In this document: one piece after another, positions 1-5,949 of the stretch | How positions within the stretch are numbered: position 1 is the first letter of the stretch | Layout of the letters: each line of letters begins with the position of its first letter | Source of the DNA: Candidatus Methanophagales archaeon | GTDB lineage: Archaea; Halobacteriota; Syntropharchaeia; Alkanophagales; Methanospirareceae | Assembly: GCA_021161765.1 (NCBI GenBank) | Contig: JAGGZZ010000258.1 | Span: forward strand, 1-10,536 | Reading direction: 5' to 3' | Length of the DNA stretch: 10,536 nucleotides | Notes under the pieces: generated by a model | The model's database searches: none | Told to the model about the DNA's origin: nothing | What the model saw: only the letters and a program-made list of their open reading frames with translations | Program-made: the position numbers and the translations under genes

Positions 1-1
1 C

Positions 2-418
2 ATTTGGGCTATGGATGATAAGATCAACCCAGAAAATAGATATATTGCTCAAGTCTGGAACACGGTAAATCATTATAAATCTATTCTGAATGAAAAAATC
101 ATTATTTTTGGTGATTTTAATTGGAATATAATCTGGGATGAGAAACCAAGCTATCCTCTTAAAGAGGATTTTCAGCATTTAATCGATTTGTTTGAAGAAT
201 ATGATATTGTGAGCAGTTATCATCTTAAAAATCAAGAAGAATATGGCTCTGAAACAAATCCAACTCTTTTTATGTACCGGAAAGAGAACAAACCGTATCA
301 CGTTGATTACATTTTTGTAAAAAATGAATTACTAAAGAATACATGGAAATTAAAAATAGGTAACTATAAAGATTGGCGTGAATATAGTGACCATATGCCT
401 TTACAGTTAGAATTATAG
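2..418 (+). CDS. Endonuclease/exonuclease/phosphatase (EEP) family protein, 5'-truncated by window edge
   Basis: C-terminal part of a metal-dependent phosphodiesterase of the EEP (exonuclease III/DNase I-like) fold. The frame is open to the window edge (Ile-Trp-Ala precede the first ATG at 11), so that ATG is probably internal and the true start lies outside. Counting from ATG 11, the visible catalytic motifs are GDFN (residues 34-37), HVDY followed by IF (97-102) and the terminal SDHMP (126-130), the usual order of the later EEP motifs. The early Asn/Glu motifs of the family would lie in the missing N-terminal part. The conserved aromatic stretch PTLFMYR and the WREYSDHMP ending fit a small stand-alone EEP group. 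The substrate (DNA, RNA or another phosphoester) cannot be told. The gene is AT-rich compared with the mevalonate kinase gene and ends 16 bp before an attC-like site, suggesting it is the payload of a gene cassette. Confidence 0.8.
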   Translation: MWAMDDKINPENRYIAQVWNTVNHYKSILNEKIIIFGDFNWNIIWDEKPSYPLKEDFQHLIDLFEEYDIVSSYHLKNQEEYGSETNPTLFMYRKENKPYHVDYIFVKNELLKNTWKLKIGNYKDWREYSDHMPLQLEL

Positions 419-434
419 CAAGGAGCAGTCCTTC

Positions 435-522
435 GTATAACAGTAGATATGCGGTTTTGTAGACTCCGTCTACTCAACCCAAATCGCCTACGGCGACTTC
501 ACATATCCTCAATACGTTATAC
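435..522 (+). repeat. attC-like (integron cassette recombination site-like) folded palindrome
   Basis: An 88-bp imperfect palindrome begins 16 bp after the EEP stop codon. The outer 7-mers GTATAAC (435-441) and GTTATAC (516-522) are exact reverse complements and each differs by one base from the integron consensus RYYYAAC / GTTRRRY. An inner pair GATATG (446-451) and CATATC (502-507) is also exactly complementary, separated from the outer boxes by unequal spacers (4 and 8 nt), which would leave unpaired bases. The centre can form two small hairpins: GTAGAC/GTCTAC (459-464/468-473) and TCGCC/GGCGA (484-488/492-496). Length, box order, orientation relative to the upstream gene and complex centre all match attC sites. 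The alternative is a strong intrinsic hairpin or another mobile palindrome. No integrase gene is visible. Confidence 0.6.
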
Positions 523-555
523 CCAATTGACTCCAGAACGCAACGCTTCATAGAT

Positions 556-563
556 AAGGAGGT
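556..563 (+). other. Orphan Shine-Dalgarno-like AAGGAGGT
   Basis: AAGGAGGT is a near-perfect match to the anti-Shine-Dalgarno sequence of 16S rRNA on the plus strand, but no ATG, GTG or TTG in a usable frame follows within the normal 5-12 nt. It lies 34 bp past the attC-like site and 12 bp before the convergent end of the mevalonate kinase gene. It may be a remnant of a gene start removed when the cassette region was rearranged, or chance. Confidence 0.25.
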
Positions 564-574
564 CGAAAATAAAT

Positions 575-1642
575 CTAATCAAAACCTACTTCTATCTTCA
601 GCCCCTCCCCTCCTGTCTCCACATCCATAACAAGCGCACCTGCAATTTCCATCGCTCCTTTTAGCCGCTCCCCGGATTCACCCGGCAGGACCACGACAGA
701 ACCGACACCACCCATCTCATCCAAACCCCCTGCTCCTGTTACTTTTGCACCCAGTGCACCCAATTCCTGCGAGAGCTTCACGAGTTCGCTTAGTCGTCTC
801 GGAACCACGCCTATTGCATCCAGCAAACCATGATTTATGTTCATCAATGCTCCTAACTTCACAAACTCGCTTTCCTCTATCGCCGTAACTGCCTGTGCCG
901 TTATCGCATCAGAAACATCGAATATAGCGTCGTATATGCTCTTAAAAACTTCTTTTCGCTCTTTAACCTGTTCTACAATTTTCTTTGTCTTTAGTCCCAT
1001 CTCGGAAAACTTTTTCGTAGCCATACCCATACTCAAAGGTATGCTGCCAATGCAGCCTACAATCAAATTTAGTTCCGCTAAGTGCAATCGCTTCACCTCG
1101 CCTTCCTTTACCAACACATAGCCACCATACGTTGAGATTGCCGTATCAATAGGACTCGCAGCGCCTTGAACCCTGCGTTCGACACGGTTTGCATCTTCTC
1201 TTATCACGTCCAAATCACCGTTTACGCCAAAATACGCTTTGAGTGCTGCGATGGTAGCAACACAAGTCGCTGCTGAAGAACCCAGCCCGGCAGAAAGCGG
1301 TATCTCGGACTTTATTTCTATCTCTACCCCCTCTCCTTCACCTATTCCATATTTCTCTTCAAGATACCGTATTGATTCTCTGACATACGCAATTGCATTT
1401 GCCGCAGCGTCATAATCCTTATATGGCCGTGCCTTCTCTTCTCCCGTGACTAAATCCATTTCCAGACCAAAAGTAGGGATACTCGCTATTTTTACGTGAT
1501 ACCCGCCCCTTTCCCTGCTTGACGCTTCCACTACAAGCCGCCGGTTTATAGCAGCAGCTAACGCTCGTTTACCATACACCACGAAATGCTCTCCAAATAG
1601 AATCACCTTAGCAGGGACAGATGCACGTATTTTTTTCATCAT
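575..1642 (-). CDS. mvk: Mevalonate kinase
   Basis: Cytoplasmic GHMP-superfamily kinase phosphorylating mevalonate with ATP, feeding the archaeal mevalonate pathway that makes isoprenoid chains for membrane lipids. The 355-residue length is normal for the family. The N-terminal motif is PAKVILFGEHFVVYG (residues 10-24), the glycine-rich ATP loop PLSAGLGSSAA is at 115-125, the expected catalytic Asp is D166 in SPIDTAISTYGG, and the third motif KVTGAGG is at 300-306. The third motif is unusual: members generally continue GAGGGGC, whereas here LDEM is interposed before GGVGSVVVL. Two Met codons open the frame (1642 and 1639). A GGTGGTG ribosome-binding site at 1651-1657, 8 nt upstream, supports the first. 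Only 38 bp separate it from the darT stop codon, so it may now be transcribed with the toxin-antitoxin genes. The gene is less AT-rich than those on either side. Confidence 0.95.
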   Translation of the reverse strand: MMKKIRASVPAKVILFGEHFVVYGKRALAAAINRRLVVEASSRERGGYHVKIASIPTFGLEMDLVTGEEKARPYKDYDAAANAIAYVRESIRYLEEKYGIGEGEGVEIEIKSEIPLSAGLGSSAATCVATIAALKAYFGVNGDLDVIREDANRVERRVQGAASPIDTAISTYGGYVLVKEGEVKRLHLAELNLIVGCIGSIPLSMGMATKKFSEMGLKTKKIVEQVKERKEVFKSIYDAIFDVSDAITAQAVTAIEESEFVKLGALMNINHGLLDAIGVVPRRLSELVKLSQELGALGAKVTGAGGLDEMGGVGSVVVLPGESGERLKGAMEIAGALVMDVETGGEGLKIEVGFD

Positions 1643-1650
1643 GTTTCATT

Positions 1651-1657
1651 CACCACC
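1651..1657 (-). promoter_or_regulatory. Ribosome-binding site of mevalonate kinase gene
   Basis: On the minus strand GGTGGTG, continuing GA, is complementary to the archaeal 16S 3' end (core GGTGAT). It lies 8 nt before the ATG at 1642, which makes the first of the two adjacent Met codons the likely start. Confidence 0.6.
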
Positions 1658-1680
1658 GATTTAGAAGGTTTGAAAGAAAA

Positions 1681-2919
1681 TTAATCAACAGATAAACGTC
1701 TAAGCATCTTATTAACCATTTGACGTTTGTCTTGATCTAAAATATCATTTCTTAAGAGAGCTTTTAAACTTCTCACAATTTCTTTCTTAAGGTCTACAAA
1801 AGTGTTTTCAGACCATTTAGTATAATGTGTAATAGAAGCAAGCCAATATGCTGACCACGTCAGGTATTCTTTCAATTTTGGATGATTTTTAAAAATATCC
1901 AATCGGAAATAATTAACATCACACCCCTTAGATTTCTTTCTTATTCTTGTAATGTGACTGATACCATGAAAACTGTGAGCAATCGTTTTACTACTGAATA
2001 GCTCATCAGTCAGGCTACAGCCAAGTCGCTCTTTAAAGTTCGAAAACGTATTAACTAAGTCACAAAATTTCTCTGTTGATAAAGGCATAGGCAATGCCAA
2101 TTTTTGCAAATAGTCTATGGTTTCAATCAGATGTTTTTCCGCCTTTAAAAGTTCTTCTTTAGGATAAAAAACCTTCGAGTTTGTCAAGGGGTAGATTCTA
2201 CCTTGAACTGATGGTACTACTTCTTTAACCTTTGTTTCATACTGTGCAGGAACCAGAATCATTTTTATAAATCGTGTTGGGATTAAGTCGCTACTCTCAA
2301 GCGAGGGGTTTCCGTAAAATGCAATGAATTCTGCAGAGCGAAATTTATTTGATTCTCTTCCCGCGTTTGGTACACTAAATATAGTCGGCCAATCGAAGTT
2401 TTTATAAATTCTTTTAGAATAACTTGAAAAATCACTTGACGCTAAGTTTTGTTCGCTGATGCTCCAGTATACTCTATCGCTCTCGAAAAAGGCACTTAGT
2501 CTCATTTCAAGAATACAAACAATCCCGTATGTATCATTATGTTTATCTGCGGCTAAAAGAAGAGCATTTCGTTGAAATGCAGAAGAAGTGTCATTTAAGG
2601 GATTCCAAAGGAAGCTAACGCATTCATGTATTCTTTTGTCAATTTCGACAAAAGATGAAACTTCCTGCCCTAATTTCAAGGATTTATCTCGCCGTTTTTG
2701 CACCTCTTGCCCAGAAAGATCTGTTACATCCCGGTCCATCATTGCTCTGCATTTAATCCCTCCATCAGCAATGATGCTTTTCAAGTTAAATAGTGGGATC
2801 AAATAATAAACATTGACTTCGTCATCACCAGCTTCCAAAAAATTATAAAGTTCATTTCTTGCTTCTTTTAAAGCATCGGTAGCTAAAAAATCTAAAAAAT
2901 CCTTTCCAAGATTATCCAT
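1681..2919 (-). CDS. darT: DarT-like DNA ADP-ribosyltransferase toxin with extended C-terminal region
   Basis: Probable toxin that uses NAD+ to ADP-ribosylate thymidine in single-stranded DNA (DarT family, formerly DUF4433). Numbered from ATG 2919, the family landmarks are in order: FNLKSIIADGG (44-54, the NAD-pocket Asn-Leu-x-x-Ile helix), QKRR (74-77, counterpart of the conserved Arg pair), FLWNP (103-107, counterpart of the FYFNPR strand), and RSAEF with E197, the expected catalytic Glu, followed by the strand RFIKMILVP. Typical DarT proteins are about 200-230 residues. This one has 412, the last ~160 forming an extra region containing AHSFHGISHITRI (314-326) and ITHYTKW, which resembles an HD-type metal-binding fold lacking the His-Asp pair. 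An in-frame GTG at 2928 is an alternative start, but AAGGTGG lies 6 nt before ATG 2919, so that start is preferred. It begins 1 nt after the macrodomain gene ends, so the two are translationally linked. AT-rich and probably acquired. Confidence 0.72.
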   Translation of the reverse strand: MDNLGKDFLDFLATDALKEARNELYNFLEAGDDEVNVYYLIPLFNLKSIIADGGIKCRAMMDRDVTDLSGQEVQKRRDKSLKLGQEVSSFVEIDKRIHECVSFLWNPLNDTSSAFQRNALLLAADKHNDTYGIVCILEMRLSAFFESDRVYWSISEQNLASSDFSSYSKRIYKNFDWPTIFSVPNAGRESNKFRSAEFIAFYGNPSLESSDLIPTRFIKMILVPAQYETKVKEVVPSVQGRIYPLTNSKVFYPKEELLKAEKHLIETIDYLQKLALPMPLSTEKFCDLVNTFSNFKERLGCSLTDELFSSKTIAHSFHGISHITRIRKKSKGCDVNYFRLDIFKNHPKLKEYLTWSAYWLASITHYTKWSENTFVDLKKEIVRSLKALLRNDILDQDKRQMVNKMLRRLSVD

Positions 2920-2920
2920 A

Positions 2921-3640
2921 TTATCCACCTTCCGAGAACAGCGGTGTTTGATAAGGGCTATCGTTTATTCTGGGATGACCTATCAAAAAAGCGTATAGTT
3001 TTTCAATATTCTTTTTTCCTATAATACCCGATTCTATCAAACGTGGTAAACTCCTAATATTTTCTTGTTGCAATGCTTTTATAATTTTCTCCATATAACG
3101 AGGTTGGATATCAGAAATTTTTGACAAATCTTTTATATTCAAATATCTAGACTTGACAATATTATTAAGTTTTTCAAACAATGGGTCACTTGCATCAGGA
3201 TCAAAATCATAAACTTCTATATCTATGTCTGTAAGGTTTGATAAGTAATTCCTCATAATTTTTTTTATTGTTTCGATAGGTATACCTCCATTCATCGCTC
3301 CCATCCATGGAAAAGCCGCAGATTTAATACCTGTATCTCGATAGCTACTGACAAATTCTTTTAAACAATTTTCTATCCATTCAACTTTGGATGGCTGTTT
3401 CCAATCGTTTTTTATAACAAAGTTTAAAATCCATGTTTCCCCTCCTCGATAAGGTAATATCTGTCCCGGTTGTAGTTCTCCCTTTTCACAAACACATTGA
3501 TATTCTTTAAAAATTTTTGGGTAACGCCTTCTAAATTCTAAAGCAATTCCCTTTCCCATAACACCAACACAATTAACAGTGTTCACAAGTGCCTGCGCTT
3601 TTGAATTAAATATGCTCCCTCTAACTTCTTTATATGACAT
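2921..3640 (-). CDS. darG: DarG-like macrodomain antitoxin (ADP-ribosylglycohydrolase)
   Basis: Macrodomain protein predicted to remove ADP-ribose from DNA and so neutralise the DarT-like toxin encoded just downstream. From ATG 3640 (239 residues), it begins with the macrodomain strand VRGSIF, then NTVNCVGVMGKGIALEF (about residues 20-36), the signature loop of the DarG/TARG1 branch. Next is LNFVIKNDW with K77, aligning with the lysine reported as catalytic in DarG, then FPWMGAMNGGIP, corresponding to the second ligand loop but less glycine-rich than usual. About 85 mostly helical residues follow. Classical DarG proteins are longer (about 350) with a large C-terminal DarT-binding domain, so this antitoxin is short. 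The frame extends upstream to 3727, but that would overlap the HAD gene and add 29 atypical residues. ATG 3640 has AAGGG at a workable distance and a TATA box about 40 bp upstream. The gene order (antitoxin first) is the reverse of the best-known darTG operons. Confidence 0.78.
   Translation of the reverse strand: MSYKEVRGSIFNSKAQALVNTVNCVGVMGKGIALEFRRRYPKIFKEYQCVCEKGELQPGQILPYRGGETWILNFVIKNDWKQPSKVEWIENCLKEFVSSYRDTGIKSAAFPWMGAMNGGIPIETIKKIMRNYLSNLTDIDIEVYDFDPDASDPLFEKLNNIVKSRYLNIKDLSKISDIQPRYMEKIIKALQQENIRSLPRLIESGIIGKKNIEKLYAFLIGHPRINDSPYQTPLFSEGG
2925..2933 (-). promoter_or_regulatory. Ribosome-binding site of darT inside the end of the antitoxin gene
   Basis: On the minus strand GGAAGGTGG sits over the last codons of the upstream macrodomain gene and ends 5 nt before ATG 2919. 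It favours that ATG over the in-frame GTG at 2928, which would lie inside the ribosome-binding site. Confidence 0.5.
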
Positions 3641-3677
3641 CTCTAACCCTTCATGCTTTTTTTTTCGCTCGTGTTTT

Positions 3678-3687
3678 GATATATAAC
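3678..3687 (-). promoter_or_regulatory. TATA box of the darG-darT operon
   Basis: On the minus strand GTTATATATC lies immediately after the HAD stop codon (3690-3692) and about 40 bp before ATG 3640. A start of transcription about 25 bp downstream would leave a leader of roughly 15-20 nt containing the AAGGG ribosome-binding site. This suggests the toxin-antitoxin pair has its own promoter rather than relying on the HAD gene. Confidence 0.5.
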
Positions 3688-3689
3688 AC

Positions 3690-4310
3690 CTACCTATAAG
3701 ATAAAAATTTTGTCGTGAACAATTCATAAAGATTTTCTATTCTCGCATCACATGTCGATTCTGCCCCTACACCTATAACAGCACAACCTGCGGATTTACC
3801 CGCCATAAAATCGCTTTCTGTGTCGCCCACGAGTACCACGTGCTCGGGCGTTGTTTTTAACCGCTCACATGCCTTTATCACCATCTCTGCATCGGGCTTT
3901 CCCCGCTTCACCTCGTCTCCTGCAACGACCACGTCAAAACAGTGTGATAGATGGAAATGGTTTAATATCCGGTGAACGTTCTTCTTTGGCGTGTTCGTAA
4001 CCAATCCCGCTTTAAGTTTATACTCTTCTCTTACACGATTCAATATCTCTTTTGCACCGGGAAATAGCTCTATAAGCTCTATCAACTGCAACTGCTCGTT
4101 CATGCAGTACCTTGCAGCTTCTCCATTCAGATTCAATGCATTCAGGTTATGCTCGAGGTCGGGTCCCCAGCATTTCAGCATAAACTCTTCCCTGCTCATC
4201 TCTTGCCTCTCATAAGCCTTTAACATCTTATTAAACGCTTGATACCAGCATTCGAATGAGTTTATCAATACACCGTCAAGGTCGAATAAAACCGCCTCTA
4301 TCTTTTTCAT
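3690..4310 (-). CDS. HAD-superfamily phosphatase (phosphoglycolate phosphatase-like)
   Basis: A 206-residue soluble hydrolase of the haloacid dehalogenase superfamily, subfamily I with an alpha-helical cap, acting on a small phosphorylated metabolite. All four HAD motifs are visible: FDLDGVL with nucleophile D10 and acid/base D12, VTNT with T105, KRGKPD with K138, and VGDTESDFMAG with the Mg-binding D163 and D167. The cap lies between about residues 16 and 80. Phosphoglycolate phosphatase, pyrophosphatase PpaX-like and beta-phosphoglucomutase-like enzymes share this layout, so the substrate is not assigned. The start at 4310 has no ribosome-binding site but has a TATA box about 38 bp upstream, suggesting a very short leader. 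Composition is like the host genes, and it belongs to the older gene block interrupted by darG-darT. Confidence 0.88.
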   Translation of the reverse strand: MKKIEAVLFDLDGVLINSFECWYQAFNKMLKAYERQEMSREEFMLKCWGPDLEHNLNALNLNGEAARYCMNEQLQLIELIELFPGAKEILNRVREEYKLKAGLVTNTPKKNVHRILNHFHLSHCFDVVVAGDEVKRGKPDAEMVIKACERLKTTPEHVVLVGDTESDFMAGKSAGCAVIGVGAESTCDARIENLYELFTTKFLSYR

Positions 4311-4341
4311 TGTATATATCTGTGAAGTATAACTTATATGT

Positions 4342-4354
4342 CCTTTTATATATC
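4342..4354 (-). promoter_or_regulatory. TATA-box promoter of the HAD phosphatase gene
   Basis: On the minus strand GATATATAAAAGG is a strong archaeal TATA box. Transcription would begin near 4323, leaving a leader of about 12 nt before ATG 4310, consistent with the missing ribosome-binding site. Confidence 0.55.
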
Positions 4355-4365
4355 AAATATTCGTA

Positions 4366-4398
4366 AAAGTTACACGCAAATCTGGCAAGTGTAACTTT
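4366..4398. repeat. 10-bp perfect inverted repeat between trpS and the HAD gene
   Basis: AAAGTTACAC (4366-4375) and GTGTAACTTT (4389-4398) are exact reverse complements separated by 13 bp. The element lies 20 bp past the trpS stop codon and directly upstream of the HAD-gene TATA box. It could be a regulator's operator or a hairpin ending trpS transcription. The AT-rich stem and lack of a following T-run on the minus strand make an operator slightly more attractive. Confidence 0.45.
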
Positions 4399-4417
4399 AT
4401 GGATGTTGCATTTCTTC

Positions 4418-5770
4418 TCAGTGGAACCATTGCTTATAGATTTCATGCCCCTTCAAAACTTCCTTCGCTCTTTCTCTCTCTTCTTGATGATTTTTAATGA
4501 AGGAAAACATAAGTTCCGCAGCCTCCGACTTACATGTTTTGCACGTCCTTTTCCCGTTTTTGCATTCCTCAAAGATTTCTTTTACGTGGTCGTCTTCTTC
4601 AATTAGATGGGACATTAGAAGGTCATAAACCGTGCATTGTTCCGGTAATCCGCCATATTTCTTCTGCTCTTCTACGGTTACTCTTCCACCCGTTTTTGCT
4701 CGTTTTACTTTCCTCGCTGCTTCTTCCGGTGGTTCAGTCAGCGCTATATAGCTCTCAGGGATGCTTGAAGACATCTTCCCACCAGTTAACCCCTGCATAA
4801 ATCTGTGGTAGGTAGCAGCAGGCAAAAAGAATCCATATCCGCCGTATTTTATCTCCACGTCCCGCACTATTTTTTCTACTGCCTGTACAAATAGCTTATC
4901 ACTAAGGTCTATATCTAAGTGATATTTATGCTTTACCACATGCAGAACTCCTTGTAACTCGTCTACCCCTTTCTTTAACTCACCTAACGCTTCCCGCACC
5001 AGATAAGCCGGTTTAATATCTACACGTATCCTTTTTTTCTTATCATCCCATTTCTTCTCTACACGGAACATTCGCATTCTCGAGGCTATGTCCCTCGTCA
5101 GTCTTATATGCGGGTCCTGGTCAACGCCAACCGGGATGACGGCAGGCTTTGGTCCACCATATTCGAGGAGTTGTGGCTGCAGTATATCCGCATTCTGCAT
5201 CACTACGCTTATCATGTGAGATATGTTTACATCACCAGAGAAACCATATATCGCGGATACTTCGCTGAAATTAACCTCTCGTCCGAGTTCAAAAGCGAGG
5301 TCACGCAGCTTTGTATTCTCCGATTGGAAGTATATGTGCCCTTTTTCAACGTCAAAACCTAACGCTACAAGGCTTAATATATATTCATTGAGTCCAATTT
5401 CCTTGCATTCCTTCCATGACGTTCCTCGAACGGAATGCGACTCCATATCCGCTATGCATGCAAAGGCATCGCCTCCCATGCGTTGATGCCATATAATCTC
5501 ATCCATTACCATCTTACCGCCTAAGTGGATTCTACCGGAGGGCATGAAACCACTCATCACTGCAAATTTGCTCCGCTCATTCATCGCCTTCAGTACTTCT
5601 TCGTAACCACGATGTCCGACGATTATACCTCTCCGCATGTATAGATGCGGCTCCTCTATCCTGTTCAGTAGTTCCTTAAAAGGAGAAATGCCAAACTCCG
5701 TAAATAGCCTCGCATAATCTTTTATATCCGCAACACCCCATGGGTCTATCTCTATCTTATCTCCGACCAT
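4418..5770 (-). CDS. trpS: Tryptophanyl-tRNA synthetase, archaeal type
   Basis: Class Ic aminoacyl-tRNA synthetase that charges tRNA-Trp with tryptophan. From ATG 5770 (450 residues) the N-terminal region contains IDPWGV and a long pre-catalytic segment typical of archaeal/eukaryotic enzymes. The HIGH-type motif is PSGRIHLGG (77-85) and the KMSKS-type motif is KMSSS (332-336). Between RLTRDIA and KMSSS lies a stretch of roughly 85-90 residues that appears longer than in compact homologues. Near the C-terminus, Cys403, Cys410 and Cys413 form a possible partial metal site. The frame extends upstream to a TTG at 5821, but those 17 residues are encoded by the intergenic repeat DNA. ATG 5770 has GAGGAG 8 nt before it and is preferred. 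No clear TATA box lies close upstream, so trpS may be transcribed from the purS promoter across a 179-bp gap. Confidence 0.95.
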   Translation of the reverse strand: MVGDKIEIDPWGVADIKDYARLFTEFGISPFKELLNRIEEPHLYMRRGIIVGHRGYEEVLKAMNERSKFAVMSGFMPSGRIHLGGKMVMDEIIWHQRMGGDAFACIADMESHSVRGTSWKECKEIGLNEYILSLVALGFDVEKGHIYFQSENTKLRDLAFELGREVNFSEVSAIYGFSGDVNISHMISVVMQNADILQPQLLEYGGPKPAVIPVGVDQDPHIRLTRDIASRMRMFRVEKKWDDKKKRIRVDIKPAYLVREALGELKKGVDELQGVLHVVKHKYHLDIDLSDKLFVQAVEKIVRDVEIKYGGYGFFLPAATYHRFMQGLTGGKMSSSIPESYIALTEPPEEAARKVKRAKTGGRVTVEEQKKYGGLPEQCTVYDLLMSHLIEEDDHVKEIFEECKNGKRTCKTCKSEAAELMFSFIKNHQEERERAKEVLKGHEIYKQWFH

Positions 5771-5778
5771 CCTCCATT

Positions 5779-5784
5779 CTCCTC
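5779..5784 (-). promoter_or_regulatory. Ribosome-binding site of trpS
   Basis: On the minus strand GAGGAG is placed 8 nt before ATG 5770. It decides this start over the longer TTG-initiated frame beginning at 5821. Confidence 0.6.
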
Positions 5785-5806
5785 TCGTAATTGTATAGCC
5801 CTGTAA

Positions 5807-5941
5807 AATCCAAAATCCCAATACACACCAATACTACCAATCTCGCTAAGCGCGAAATACAAAATCTAAATACTACCAAATTTTTGGGATTTGGTAATTG
5901 GGATTTACTTGGGATTTGGTAGTATTTGACATTGGGTTTTT
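5807..5941. repeat. Short-repeat cluster with a 14-bp inverted repeat between purS and trpS
   Basis: AAATACTACCAAAT (5868-5881) and ATTTGGTAGTATTT (5914-5927) form a perfect 14-bp inverted repeat around a 32-bp loop. Inside and beside it TTGGGATTTGGTA occurs twice (5884-5896 and 5909-5921), with a partial copy at 5898-5907. AATACTACCAA occurs again at 5830-5840, and the complementary word CCAAAATCCCAA lies at 5810-5821. The cluster fills the gap between the convergent-reading ends of the unit (purS stop to trpS leader). It may be a processing or attenuation hairpin in a purS-trpS transcript, or a decayed intergenic repeat family. Confidence 0.7.
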
Positions 5942-5949
5942 TCATTCGA

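Noticed and set aside
435..522. Simple rho-independent-type terminator for the EEP gene
   Set aside because: There is no T-run after the structure, and the nested complementary boxes with unequal spacers are more elaborate than a terminator stem. It was kept as attC-like instead.
3641..3727. Longer start for the macrodomain antitoxin at ATG 3727
   Set aside because: It would overlap the HAD gene, add 29 residues unlike any macrodomain start, and contain the probable TATA box. ATG 3640 fits the domain and has a ribosome-binding site.
5771..5821. Longer trpS start at TTG 5821
   Set aside because: The extra 17 residues translate the intergenic repeat sequence, and the start codon is TTG, whereas ATG 5770 has GAGGAG at 8 nt.
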